A stretch of 64,000 nucleotides of DNA from Rhodanobacter glycinis (GTDB taxonomy: Bacteria; Pseudomonadota; Gammaproteobacteria; Xanthomonadales; Rhodanobacteraceae). Position numbers and translations under genes: made by a program. Below are positions 37,437 through 46,633 of this stretch, in pieces (the stretch's first letter is position 1; every line of letters starts with the position of its first letter). The stretch lies in assembly GCF_900114325.1 (NCBI RefSeq), contig NZ_FOSR01000015.1, positions 1-64,000 of the forward strand, read 5' to 3'. The notes below the pieces were generated by a model. It made no database searches and was not told the DNA's origin. It saw only the letters and a list, made by a program, of their open reading frames with translations.

Positions 37437-38327
37437 TCAGTGGATCAGCTTGCCGATCCGGTGGAAGCCTACGCCACCCGTGCCCCAGCCCTTCCAGCTC
37501 ATCCAGATCAGGAACGCCTTGCCCGCCAGTGCCGTTTCCGGCATGCAGCCCCAGTAACGGCTGTCTTCGCTGTTCTCGCGATCGTCGCCCATCACCAGGT
37601 AGCAGCCCTGCGGCACCACCGACGGCACACGCGAATTCGGAATCGGCGGCGTCGGGCCACGCTCCGGCATGCGCGCAATCAGGTGGGTCACATTGCCCAG
37701 GTGTTCGTTCCAGATGGTCGCGTTGTAGGACATCAGCAGGTTGTCATCGGTACGCGCGGGATTGCCCTTGAACGGGCCCACCTCGTCGGCGATGACTGGC
37801 TTGCCGTTGATGATGATCTGGCTGTCGTGGACCTGGATGGTATCGCCCGGCAGGCCGATCACGCGCTTGATCCAGTTCTGCCGCGGCACCGGTGTGGTGC
37901 ATTCCGGGTCACCGCCATGCACCACCTTGCCGTCCGCCTCGTGGCAGGTGTAGCCGGGCCAGCGGAACACCACCACGTCACCCCGCTTCGGTTCACCGAT
38001 GCTGACGACCTTGGTGTTGGACACCGGCAGGCGCAAGCCGTAGGCGAACTTGTTGACGAGGATGAAATCGCCCACGTCCAGCGTCGGCATCATCGAACCG
38101 GACGGAATGCGGAACGGCTCGGCCACGAAGGTGCGCAGCAACAGCACGATCAGCACCACCGGGAACAGCGAGCGCGACCAATCCACCGGCACCGGATCGC
38201 GATATTCCTTGCCGGCAGCGGCAAGCTTCGCCTGGCGCTTCTTGTACAGGAACAGACGATCCAGCCCCCAGATCACACCGAACAGGATGGTGAGACCCAG
38301 CAGGATCGCCGAAAAATCGTACTCCAT
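37437..38327 (-). CDS. lepB: Signal peptidase I
   Basis: 296 residues. Two N-terminal membrane helices (about 5-25 and 54-69), then the catalytic serine Ser78 in RIPSGSMMPTL and the general-base lysine Lys154 in NWIKRVIGLPGD; GDDRENSEDSRYWG is the C-terminal box. It removes signal peptides from exported proteins on the periplasmic face of the inner membrane. It follows lepA by 23 bases in one operon. Length and order are typical. Confidence 0.97.
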   Translation of the reverse strand: MEYDFSAILLGLTILFGVIWGLDRLFLYKKRQAKLAAAGKEYRDPVPVDWSRSLFPVVLIVLLLRTFVAEPFRIPSGSMMPTLDVGDFILVNKFAYGLRLPVSNTKVVSIGEPKRGDVVVFRWPGYTCHEADGKVVHGGDPECTTPVPRQNWIKRVIGLPGDTIQVHDSQIIINGKPVIADEVGPFKGNPARTDDNLLMSYNATIWNEHLGNVTHLIARMPERGPTPPIPNSRVPSVVPQGCYLVMGDDRENSEDSRYWGCMPETALAGKAFLIWMSWKGWGTGGVGFHRIGKLIH

Positions 38328-38350
38328 GCCCTACTCCTTCAGTGCCGCGT

Positions 38351-40141
38351 CTACTTGTCTACTTTCAGGACGGCGAGGAAGGCTTCCTGTGGAATTTCCA
38401 CCCGGCCGACCTGCTTCATGCGCTTCTTGCCTTCCTTCTGTTTTTCCAGAAGTTTCTTCTTGCGGCTGACGTCGCCGCCATAGCACTTGGCCAACACATT
38501 CTTGCGCAGGGCCTTCACGGTGGAGCGCGCAATCACCTGCGCGCCAACCGCCGCCTGGATCGCCACGTCGAACTGCTGGCGCGGGATCAGGTCCTTCATC
38601 CGCTCGACCAGGTCGCGGCCACGGCGATCGGCATGCGAACGATGCACGATCAGGCTGAGCGCGTCCACGCGATCGCCGTTGATCAACACGTCGGTACGCA
38701 CGAACGGACCGGCGTCGAAACGCTCGAAGTGATAATCCATCGAGGCGTAACCGCGCGAGACCGACTTCAGCCGGTCGAAGAAATCGAGCACCACCTCGGC
38801 CAGCGGCAATTCGTAGGTGATCTGCACCTGGGTCGCCAGGTACTGGATCGAACGCTGCACGCCGCGCTTTTCCTGGCACAAGGTGACGATGTTGCCGATA
38901 TAGGCCTCCGGCGTGAGGATGCTGGCCACGATGATCGGCTCGCGAATCTCGCTGACTTGTGGCGAAGGCGGTAACTTGGCTGGATTGTCCAGCATCAGGA
39001 TCGAGCCGTCGGTCTTCAGCACCTCGTAGACGACCGTCGGTGCGGTGGTGATCAGGTTCAGGTTGTATTCGCGCTCCAACCGCTCCTGCACGATTTCCAT
39101 GTGCAGCATGCCGAGGAAGCCGCAGCGAAAGCCGAAGCCCATCGCTTCGGACGATTCCGGCTCGAAGAACAGCGCGGCATCGTTGAGACGCAGTTTGTCC
39201 AGCGCCTCGCGCATCGCCGGAAAGTCGTCGGACGACACCGGGAACAGACCGGCGAACACGCGCGGCTGCATGGTCTGGAAGCCGGGCAACGCATGTTCAG
39301 CCGGCTTGCCGGCGTGGGTCAGCGTGTCGCCGACCGGTGCGCCATGCACATCCTTGATCGAGGCATTGATCCAGCCCACTTCGCCGGCGCCAAGCTTCTC
39401 CAGCTTCTTGCGCTTGGGCGTGAATACGCCGACGTCATCGACCTGATGGGTGCGTCCGGTCGACATCACCAGCAGCTTGTCGCCGGGCTTGATCTCGCCC
39501 TGCATCACCCGCACCAGCGACACCACGCCGAGGTAGTTGTCGAACCAGGAATCGATGATCAGCGCCTGCAGCTTGTCGGTGTCGCGCGGCTTCGGCGGCG
39601 GAATGCGGGCCACGATCGCCTCCAGCACCTCGACCACGTTGAGGCCGGTCTTGGCACTGATCGCCACCGCGTCGGTGGCGTCGATGCCGATCACGGCTTC
39701 GATCTCGCCCTTGACCTTCTCGACGTCGGCCGTGGGCAGGTCGATCTTGTTCAACACCGGCACCACTTCCAGGCCCATCTCGACGGCGGTGTAGCAATTC
39801 GCCACCGACTGCGCCTCCACACCCTGTGCCGCATCCACCACCAGCAACGCACCTTCGCAGGCAGCCAGCGAGCGGCTCACTTCATAGGAAAAGTCCACGT
39901 GACCCGGGGTATCGATGAAGTTCAACTGATAGGTCTTGCCGTCGCGCGCGGTATACGGAAGCGACACCGACTGCGCCTTGATGGTGATGCCGCGCTCGCG
40001 CTCGATCGGATTGTTGTCCAGCACCTGCGCTTCCATCTCGCGGGTGGCCAGGCCGCCACACAAATGGATGATGCGATCGGCAAGCGTCGACTTGCCATGA
40101 TCGATGTGGGCGATGATGGAGAAATTGCGAATCAGTTCCAT
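38351..40141 (-). CDS. lepA: Elongation factor 4 (LepA)
   Basis: 596 residues, the usual length. G1 [14 protein letters not shown]3 DTPGH, G4 NKID, and the LepA-specific [18 protein letters not shown] are present. It is a ribosome-binding GTPase linked to back-translocation and to ribosome assembly. It precedes lepB in the operon. The start ATG at 40141 fits the family's [14 protein letters not shown]. Confidence 0.98.
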   Translation of the reverse strand: MELIRNFSIIAHIDHGKSTLADRIIHLCGGLATREMEAQVLDNNPIERERGITIKAQSVSLPYTARDGKTYQLNFIDTPGHVDFSYEVSRSLAACEGALLVVDAAQGVEAQSVANCYTAVEMGLEVVPVLNKIDLPTADVEKVKGEIEAVIGIDATDAVAISAKTGLNVVEVLEAIVARIPPPKPRDTDKLQALIIDSWFDNYLGVVSLVRVMQGEIKPGDKLLVMSTGRTHQVDDVGVFTPKRKKLEKLGAGEVGWINASIKDVHGAPVGDTLTHAGKPAEHALPGFQTMQPRVFAGLFPVSSDDFPAMREALDKLRLNDAALFFEPESSEAMGFGFRCGFLGMLHMEIVQERLEREYNLNLITTAPTVVYEVLKTDGSILMLDNPAKLPPSPQVSEIREPIIVASILTPEAYIGNIVTLCQEKRGVQRSIQYLATQVQITYELPLAEVVLDFFDRLKSVSRGYASMDYHFERFDAGPFVRTDVLINGDRVDALSLIVHRSHADRRGRDLVERMKDLIPRQQFDVAIQAAVGAQVIARSTVKALRKNVLAKCYGGDVSRKKKLLEKQKEGKKRMKQVGRVEIPQEAFLAVLKVDK

Positions 40142-40310
40142 GGAGCACGCTGTCTGCTTGCGCCACCGCGCAAGGTTGCCGGCAGCGTATCACCGGGGTG
40201 GCGATATGAACCCGGCATTATCGCATGGAAAAGCCATCTGGCCGCGGCATGCGCGACCGGATGGCAAGTGGCCAGCCCGCCCGGACGGGCCACGGAGGAC
40301 GGCGCCAGAT

Positions 40311-41789
40311 TCAGTCTCCCGACTTGCCGGAAGGCACGCTCAGGCTGATGAAGTTGGTCTGATCGCCGCGACGTACCAGCAACAGCACGGTATCGCCCGC
40401 CTTCACATGGTCCGTGGCCTTGCGGAAAGCCTCCACGCTGCCGATCTTCTGCTGGTTCACCATCAGGATCACGTCACCGGCCTGCAGGCCAGCCTGTGCA
40501 GCGACCTCACCGGTGATGTCAGACACCACCACGCCCTCGCCGGACTTCAACCCGAGCTGCTGGCGCGAGTCATGGTCCAGCGACTTCACCACCAGGCCCA
40601 ACGCCGCGGCGCCGCTGCTGGCTGCCGCACCGACATGGCCCATCTGGGCGTTCTTGTCGCGCGGCATCGTGCCGACAGTGGCATGCAGGGTGAGCTTCTT
40701 GCCGTTGCGCAGCACTTCCACCGGCACCTTGGTGCCCGGCTTGGTCATCGCCACCAGCGGCGGCAGGTCCGCGCCCTGGTCGATGGCATGGCCGTTGAAG
40801 CCGATGATGATGTCGCCCGGCTGGATGCCGGCCTTGTCCGCACCGCTGTCCGGGGTCACCTCAGCCACAAGAGCACCATTGGCACTCTCCAGCTTGAACG
40901 CCTTGACCACATTGTCGTCCACTGGACGCACGGCCACACCCAACATGCCACGGGTCACGTAGCCCTTGGTCTTGAGCTGCTGCACCGCGTTCATGGCCGT
41001 GTCGATCGGGATCGAGAACGACACGCCGAGATAGCCACCGGTGTTGGAATAGATCTGCGAGTTGATGCCGACCACCTGGCCTTGCAGGTTGAACAGCGGA
41101 CCGCCGGAGTTGCCCCGGTTGATCGGCACGTCGGTCTGGATGAACGCCGTGTCCTGCTGGTCCCCTGCGCCGAGGTTGCGGCCCACCGCACTGACGATGC
41201 CCTGGGTCACGGTGTAATCGAAACCGAACGGCGAGCCGATCGCCAGCACCCACTGGCCGGGTTTGAGCGTGTGCGAATCGCCAATGTGCACGGTCGGCAG
41301 CGGGCCGCCGGCATTCACCTTGAGCAATGCGATGTCGTAGGTGGGGTCGGTGCCGACCACCTTGGCGGTGAGGATGCGACGATCCTGCAAGCGCACGGTG
41401 ACCTGGTCGGCATGCGCGACCACATGGTTGTTGGTGAGAATGTAGCCGTCACTGGAAATGATGAAACCCGAACCCAGCGAGGTATGCGCCTGTTCTTCGG
41501 GCGAAGGCATCATCGGCATGCCGAAGAAGTGCCGCAGGATCCACTGCGGATCGTTCGAACCGGGGCCCTGGGGTCCGGAGCCCGGCCCCTGCATCTGCAT
41601 GGCACTGGCATGTTTGCCGTTGTACTTGGCTTCGACATGCACCACCGCAGGCGCATTTTCCTTCACGATGCCAGTGAAATCAGGCAGCGCGGCAGCGGCA
41701 GCCGCGCCTTGCGCCTGCACACTGCCCGTAACGACAAAGCCCATGGCCAGTGCGCAACAAACCAGGTTGCGCCAAACGGATCGATTCAT
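40311..41789 (-). CDS. mucD: Periplasmic serine protease DegP/MucD-like
   Basis: 492 residues with a signal peptide (residues 1-27, cleaved near VQAQG) and a perfect AAGGAGG ribosome-binding site. The catalytic triad is His122, Asp152 and Ser228 (RGNSGGPL). Two PDZ domains follow, with MLGVAVRPVD and GVVVSDI. It degrades misfolded envelope proteins. Its place after rpoE and rseA is the arrangement of Xanthomonas (rpoE-rseA-mucD) and Pseudomonas (algT-mucABCD), so sigma-E control is expected. Confidence 0.92.
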   Translation of the reverse strand: MNRSVWRNLVCCALAMGFVVTGSVQAQGAAAAAALPDFTGIVKENAPAVVHVEAKYNGKHASAMQMQGPGSGPQGPGSNDPQWILRHFFGMPMMPSPEEQAHTSLGSGFIISSDGYILTNNHVVAHADQVTVRLQDRRILTAKVVGTDPTYDIALLKVNAGGPLPTVHIGDSHTLKPGQWVLAIGSPFGFDYTVTQGIVSAVGRNLGAGDQQDTAFIQTDVPINRGNSGGPLFNLQGQVVGINSQIYSNTGGYLGVSFSIPIDTAMNAVQQLKTKGYVTRGMLGVAVRPVDDNVVKAFKLESANGALVAEVTPDSGADKAGIQPGDIIIGFNGHAIDQGADLPPLVAMTKPGTKVPVEVLRNGKKLTLHATVGTMPRDKNAQMGHVGAAASSGAAALGLVVKSLDHDSRQQLGLKSGEGVVVSDITGEVAAQAGLQAGDVILMVNQQKIGSVEAFRKATDHVKAGDTVLLLVRRGDQTNFISLSVPSGKSGD

Positions 41790-41828
41790 GGTTTCCTCCT
41801 TGGGATTTTCGGGCACACCCCGGGGAGG

Positions 41829-41847
41829 CGGCCCATGCGATGGGCCG
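41829..41847. other. Hairpin between rseA and mucD
   Basis: CGGCCCAT-GCG-ATGGGCCG is a perfect 8-bp stem with a 3-base loop in the 116-base gap between rseA and mucD. It has no U-tract, so it may shape operon expression rather than end transcription. Unproven. Confidence 0.45.
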
Positions 41848-41905
41848 ACCGGGGCGGAACTGATGAAGACGGAGATGGCCGGAGCATCGCTCAAGGCCAC
41901 CGGGA

Positions 41906-42601
41906 TTACTGGGCAGCAGCAGCTTGCGGATTGCGGCTGTTGGCCACCTGGCTCGGGTCGATCAGCAGCAGATAACTGCCATCGCCGTTGTTGAGCGTAC
42001 GGTACCCGCGCACCTGGTACGGGCGCATCGGATCATTGGCCGGGCTGCCCAGGGTCATCGAGGCGCGCTCGCTCAGTCGCGAAGCGGCATTGCCGCTCAG
42101 CCACGGCGGCACGGTAGCCGGAGCATTGGTGCCCTGCAGCGTTGACGGGGAAGGCGTCGACACGGCGGCGATCTGTTGCTGTGGCGCCGGTGCAGCCGAC
42201 GGCATACTGGCCACCTGCGCGGTCGCGGAACGGGTGTCGCTGTCGGCGGTGGGCTGGGCCACCATCAGTGCGGCCACCGCAACGCCGGCCGCGATCGCCC
42301 CGCCAGCCGACCAGCGCAGCCAGTGACGGCGACGACCACCGGCCTGGGCTTGCGCAGCGGCAACGGTTTGCGTGGGGGCCGCCGCTTCGGCGTCGATCGC
42401 CAGCATGACCCTTGCCGCAAAGCCACTCGACGCCAGCACGGGCAATTCACGCCGCATGCCATCGCGCGCCGCGTGGTAACGCGTCCACGTGGCCAGCAAG
42501 TCCGCTTCGTGGTCGAGCCGCCGCAGCAGGAAGCGGAGCTCCTCCTTCGACAGTTCGCCGTCGATACCGGCGGAAAGGTTTTCCTGATGCATTTCAGTCA
42601 T
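41906..42601 (-). CDS. rseA: Anti-sigma-E factor RseA
   Basis: 231 residues. The cytoplasmic N-terminus (HQENLSAGIDGELSKEELRF, WTRYHAARDGMRREL) matches the RseA N-domain that holds sigma-E. One membrane helix is at about 97-115, then a Ser/Pro-rich periplasmic domain. Its start overlaps the rpoE stop by four bases (ATGA), so the two are translationally coupled. Regulated proteolysis in envelope stress is expected from the family. Confidence 0.92.
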   Translation of the reverse strand: MTEMHQENLSAGIDGELSKEELRFLLRRLDHEADLLATWTRYHAARDGMRRELPVLASSGFAARVMLAIDAEAAAPTQTVAAAQAQAGGRRRHWLRWSAGGAIAAGVAVAALMVAQPTADSDTRSATAQVASMPSAAPAPQQQIAAVSTPSPSTLQGTNAPATVPPWLSGNAASRLSERASMTLGSPANDPMRPYQVRGYRTLNNGDGSYLLLIDPSQVANSRNPQAAAAQ

Positions 42602-43194
42602 GGTGTCCGGTCCTCGCGGTTCGACAACAGCGGCCGCAACTTTTCATCAATCGCCTCACGCGCCCGGAAGATACGCGAACGCACCGTTCCGATCGGGCAA
42701 TCCATGGCGGTGGCGATCTCCTCGTAGCTGAGGCCATCCATCTCGCGCAGCGTAATGGCTGTCCGCAATTCCTCAGGCAGGGCTTGGACAGTGGAAAACA
42801 CCGTTTGTTCAATTTCCTGCCGCATCAACTCGCGTTCGGGGGTGGCGTTGTCCTGCATGCGGTCGGCCCCCGGCACGAACACCGCATCCTCGATGGCGAT
42901 ATCGTCGCTGGGTGGCCGCCGCCCCTGCGCCACCAGATGGTTCTTGGCGGTATTCACCGCGATCTTGTACATCCAGGTGTAGAACTGGCTGTCGCCGCGG
43001 AACGAGCCAATGGCGCGCCATGCACGCACGAAAGCCTCCTGCGCCACGTCTTCGCATTCGGCGTGGTTGTGCACGTAGCGGGAAATCAGGCCGACGACCT
43101 TGTGCTGGTACTTGCGCACCAGCAGGTCGAAAGCGCGCTTGTCGCCCCCCTGTACCCGCTCGACCAGCGCACTATCGAGTTCGTTTTCGCCCAT
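42598..43194 (-). CDS. rpoE: RNA polymerase sigma factor RpoE (sigma-E)
   Basis: 198 residues from the ATG at 43194; AAGGAG lies nine bases upstream, whereas the ATG at 43203 directly abuts it. Region 2 is FDLLVRKYQHKVVGLISRYV, region 4 is LPEELRTAITLREMDGLSYE with IGTVRSRIFRARE. It is an ECF sigma factor of envelope stress. It is the first gene of rpoE-rseA-mucD, and a sigma-E-type promoter lies 64-90 bases upstream, which implies autoregulation. Confidence 0.97.
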   Translation of the reverse strand: MGENELDSALVERVQGGDKRAFDLLVRKYQHKVVGLISRYVHNHAECEDVAQEAFVRAWRAIGSFRGDSQFYTWMYKIAVNTAKNHLVAQGRRPPSDDIAIEDAVFVPGADRMQDNATPERELMRQEIEQTVFSTVQALPEELRTAITLREMDGLSYEEIATAMDCPIGTVRSRIFRAREAIDEKLRPLLSNREDRTP

Positions 43195-43257
43195 CCGGGC
43201 CATCTCCTTCGTTGCTGCCGCCGCCCCCGGGGATGTTGCCGGATGGATTGAGGTGCT

Positions 43258-43284
43258 TCAGACAGACATTACGCCTGCAAGTTC
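43258..43284 (-). promoter_or_regulatory. Sigma-E promoter of rpoE
   Basis: On the minus strand GAACTT, 16 bases, TCTGA, matching the E. coli sigma-E consensus (GGAACTT-N15/16-TCTGA) at all these positions except that a T precedes GAACTT. The -10 centre lies about 66 bases from the rpoE ATG, giving a short leader. This supports autoregulation of the operon. Confidence 0.85.
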
Positions 43285-43406
43285 AGCACGAATACGATCC
43301 TCGGCCAACTCTCCGGCGCTCGCGCCCGATCATCATCGCCCGGCGATCCCCGCTTCGGCCGTCAAGGCCCGATCCACTCCGTGAGATGGGGGCGTGCCGC
43401 GGCCAC

Positions 43407-45974
43407 TCAAGCGGCCGACTGGCCGGCCACGCCAGCCAGCAGGCTCTCGCGCTCGGCCAGCAGGCGATCGAAACTGGCCTGGGGCAACGGGCGGCAGAAC
43501 AGATAACCCTGCAACTCGTCACAGCCGTTCTGGCGCAGGAACTGCAGATGCTGCTCGATCTCCACGCCTTCGGCCACCACCTCGCGGTTGAGCCGGTGCG
43601 CCATGTCGATGGTGGCGCGCACGATGGCCTCGTCGTCCGGATCCACGCCGATGTTGCGCACGAAGCTCTGGTCGATCTTGATCCGATCGGCCGGCAGCTT
43701 GCGCAGGTAATCCAGCGAAGCGGCGCCGGTACCGAAATCGTCGATGGCAATGCGGCACCCCAGCCGATGCAGGCCATGCAGGTTTTCCATCAAGTGGGGG
43801 ACGGCCTTGATGCTGATGCTTTCGGTCACTTCCAGTTCAAGCAATGTCGGATCGAGCCCGGTTTCCTGCAGCACCCGCTCCACCACGCCCACCAGGTCTG
43901 GCTGCGTCAGCTGGACCACGGACAGGTTCACGCCCAGGCGAAGGCGCAGACCATGCCGGTCCTCCCAGACCCGCGCCTGCTGACAGGCGGTACGCAAGAC
44001 CCATTCGCCGATGGAAACGATCAGCCCGGTTTCTTCGGCCAACGGAATGAAGAAGCCGGGACCGATCGCCCCCAGTTCGGGATGTTCCCAGCGCACTAGC
44101 GCCTCCATCCCGACGATGTCTTCGCTGTCCGCGTTCACCTGTGGCTGGTAGAACACCCGCAGCTCGCCGTTGCCCTCGGCGTGGCGCAGGCTGCGCTTCA
44201 ATGCCGCGTTCTGCTGCTCCTGCTCGGGGCTGACGTCGTAGATCTGGTAGTTGTTGCGGCCTTGTCCCTTGGCGGCATACATCGCCTCGTCGGCATGCTT
44301 GAGCAGGGTTTCTGCATCCGGTGCATCCTCGGGGAAGAAGCTGATGCCGATGGACGCGGTGACCTGCAGTTCGGTTTCGTCCTCCAGCCGCAATGGCTTT
44401 TCCATCAGCTGGACGATCTTTTCGGCCACGCGCAGCACGTCGTCGTTCTTCACGATGTGGCGCAGGACAAGGATGAATTCGTCGCCGGCGTAACGTGCCA
44501 CCGTATCGGACGCGCGCACGCTGCTGCGCAGGCGCTGGGTCACGGCCACCAGTACCTGGTCGCCCACGGCATGGCCCAGGTTGTCGTTGATCGACTTGAA
44601 ACGGTCCAGGTCGACGAACAGTACTGCGAAGCATTCGCCGGTGCGGTTGGCTTCGCGAATGATGGTATCCAGCCGATCGTTGAACAGCAGGCGGTTGGGC
44701 AAGCCGGTGAGCGCATCGAGCAGGCCTTCGGCCCGGCCCTGCTCGCGCGTGCGACGCAATTCCAGCGCATGGGCGAAATGGGCCGCCGCGCAACGCAGCA
44801 CTGGCTCGGCGATTTCCGGCTCCGCAAACGGCTGCCGACTGCCGGCCAGCAGGGCGCCGAGCACGTTGCGCCGTTCATCGAGCAGCGGCAGGCCGACGAA
44901 ACCGCACAGGCCCAGGTCGGCCACCAGCGGATCGGCCGTGGCCAGCCGCTGGGCATCCGCCGCGTGCACCAGGGTCTTGCCACCCAAGACCAGGCGCAAC
45001 GAGCTCTGCAGCTGCGCCGCCGGCCAGGAACGCTCGCCGCCGCGCCAGCGCTGCGCCAGTTGCACCGGTGCCCCGCTGTCTTCCGGCCGACCCGACCATA
45101 CGGCGAGGTAATCCAGCCCCATGTCATCGACCAGCAACTGCACCGCCACGCTCATGTCGCCGTCGTTGCCGCCACTGGCAAACAGTCGCGCCAGCAAGGT
45201 CAGCGCCACGCCCGGGCGGACCCCGGCGCGGTCGCTGCGGAACGCGAGTGCTGCCACGTCGCGCCCGGCATGCCGCACGCGTCGCGAGCTCACCTCGCCG
45301 CTGTCGGCCCCCTGGACGGAACGGCGCCCGCAGGGATACCACTGGCGGTTGCTTTCGCGCAGCAGCTGTTCCGCACTCACACTTTCGAACACCAGCAGTT
45401 CGGTCAATGTACGATCGAGCACCGCGCCATCGCCCAGTCCGCTGTGGCGCCCCCATGCCGGGCTCGCCTCCAGCACACGCTCGGTGGACGGATCGACAAT
45501 CACCCACTCGCTGTCATCTTCATCGAAGACGAAGCGGTAATCGCCATCGCTGGCCGGGGCCGGCGCACGCCCCGGCCCGGCCCAGGCGGTACGCCGCAGG
45601 CGTTGCCAACGCGGCCCCAGTTCACTGGCGATCTGGCCGGCATGCAGCCAGTCGCCCACGCCGGCCGGCAGTTGCGTGGGGCGAATCGTGGCGCCATCGG
45701 CCAGCACGACGATCAGCAGCGCATCGGCGCAGGCAGGAATGCGTCGCAACTGCTCGCAACTGGCCAGTGCCGCGCGTCCGTCGCCTTCCAGCGCCACCAC
45801 CATCAAGGTCAGCGGCGCGCGCCCCTCCAGCAGGATCGCCGCATGTGCGGGGTCGCGGGCCGAATGGATCAGCGGATGCCCCTCATGATCGAGCGCATCG
45901 AACAGGGCGCGGCGAAGATCGCGCTGTGGCGCCACCACCAGCACGCCAGTCTCGCGGGACAGTTCGTCGCTCAC
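43407..45974 (-). CDS. Large GGDEF/EAL protein with pseudo-receiver, PAS and GAF-like parts
   Basis: 855 residues. The N-terminus (1-130) has a receiver-like fold but no phospho-acceptor motif. A PAS-like part is around [20 protein letters not shown], a GAF-like part around residues 275-420. The GGDEF domain has RYAGDEF at 494-500, so the first glycine is Ala (AGDEF). The EAL domain has EAL at 624-626, DDFGTG and KIDQSFV, so the phosphodiesterase residues are kept. It probably degrades, or possibly makes, cyclic di-GMP in the cytoplasm. Its start overlaps the 163-residue gene upstream by four bases. Confidence 0.88.
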   Translation of the reverse strand: MSDELSRETGVLVVAPQRDLRRALFDALDHEGHPLIHSARDPAHAAILLEGRAPLTLMVVALEGDGRAALASCEQLRRIPACADALLIVVLADGATIRPTQLPAGVGDWLHAGQIASELGPRWQRLRRTAWAGPGRAPAPASDGDYRFVFDEDDSEWVIVDPSTERVLEASPAWGRHSGLGDGAVLDRTLTELLVFESVSAEQLLRESNRQWYPCGRRSVQGADSGEVSSRRVRHAGRDVAALAFRSDRAGVRPGVALTLLARLFASGGNDGDMSVAVQLLVDDMGLDYLAVWSGRPEDSGAPVQLAQRWRGGERSWPAAQLQSSLRLVLGGKTLVHAADAQRLATADPLVADLGLCGFVGLPLLDERRNVLGALLAGSRQPFAEPEIAEPVLRCAAAHFAHALELRRTREQGRAEGLLDALTGLPNRLLFNDRLDTIIREANRTGECFAVLFVDLDRFKSINDNLGHAVGDQVLVAVTQRLRSSVRASDTVARYAGDEFILVLRHIVKNDDVLRVAEKIVQLMEKPLRLEDETELQVTASIGISFFPEDAPDAETLLKHADEAMYAAKGQGRNNYQIYDVSPEQEQQNAALKRSLRHAEGNGELRVFYQPQVNADSEDIVGMEALVRWEHPELGAIGPGFFIPLAEETGLIVSIGEWVLRTACQQARVWEDRHGLRLRLGVNLSVVQLTQPDLVGVVERVLQETGLDPTLLELEVTESISIKAVPHLMENLHGLHRLGCRIAIDDFGTGAASLDYLRKLPADRIKIDQSFVRNIGVDPDDEAIVRATIDMAHRLNREVVAEGVEIEQHLQFLRQNGCDELQGYLFCRPLPQASFDRLLAERESLLAGVAGQSAA

Positions 45975-46462
45975 GGCAGCCAGCGGCCGTCGCGCAGGCG
46001 CGGGCGCTGGGCGGGGCGTGACGAACCATCCAGTCGCACGGCCACGTCATCCAGGCCGGCTACCAGGGCCGGCTCCGCATCCAGCAGCACCACCCGTCGC
46101 ACGTGCCCGGCCGGCGAACGCGCCAGTTGCCGCAGCAGGTTGTTATCCATGGTGGAGATCGGCAGCGGGAATTTCGCCAGCAGATATATGCCGAAATGGT
46201 TGCTCTGCTGCATGTAGCGCAAGGCATTGCCCAGCCGCTGCAGGCCCGGCACCCGTGCATGCACCTCGCGCAGGTTGCCCATGCCCGCCTCCGGGTCCCA
46301 CAGGTAGATCGACTGCCCGCTGTGCCTGGCGATGGCGCGGAACTGCTCGACAAGAGCCGCACTGTCGTCGCAGTCGAGCAGAACCAGACCTCCTGGCACG
46401 GCCAGGATGCGCTCGAATATCTCGCTGCCGGCGACCGGACCGGGGGCCATCAAGGTAGTCAT
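45971..46462 (-). CDS. Unrecognised 163-residue protein, co-translated with GGDEF/EAL gene
   Basis: 163 residues from the ATG at 46462; the stop overlaps the start of the GGDEF/EAL gene by ATGA, so the two are translationally coupled. Segments such as [32 protein letters not shown] and [19 protein letters not shown] look like a Rossmann-type alpha/beta fold; VVLLDAEP follows. I see no P-loop, signal peptide or membrane segment. The coupling suggests a partner of the cyclic di-GMP protein, but this is inference. Function not identified. Confidence 0.65.
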   Translation of the reverse strand: MTTLMAPGPVAGSEIFERILAVPGGLVLLDCDDSAALVEQFRAIARHSGQSIYLWDPEAGMGNLREVHARVPGLQRLGNALRYMQQSNHFGIYLLAKFPLPISTMDNNLLRQLARSPAGHVRRVVLLDAEPALVAGLDDVAVRLDGSSRPAQRPRLRDGRWLP

Positions 46463-46633
46463 CCCGGTCTAAGTTACGCGTTCGCGGAGGAAGCGCAATA
46501 GGACGTTGATCGCTTCGTGACGCAGGCATCGGCAAGTGGCGGCAAGCCCTTTGTCAATGAACCCGGAAGCGTCTCGCAATCCACGCTACGGGACGGTATG
46601 GTGCAATTTCCATCCACCACCCAACTTGAGCCC

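Noticed and set aside
39101-41975. Long plus-strand frames opposite lepA and mucD
   Set aside because: Antisense frames of conserved housekeeping genes.
42598-43203. rpoE start at 43203
   Set aside because: AAGGAG abuts this ATG with no spacing; the ATG at 43194 has proper spacing and fits the family N-terminus.
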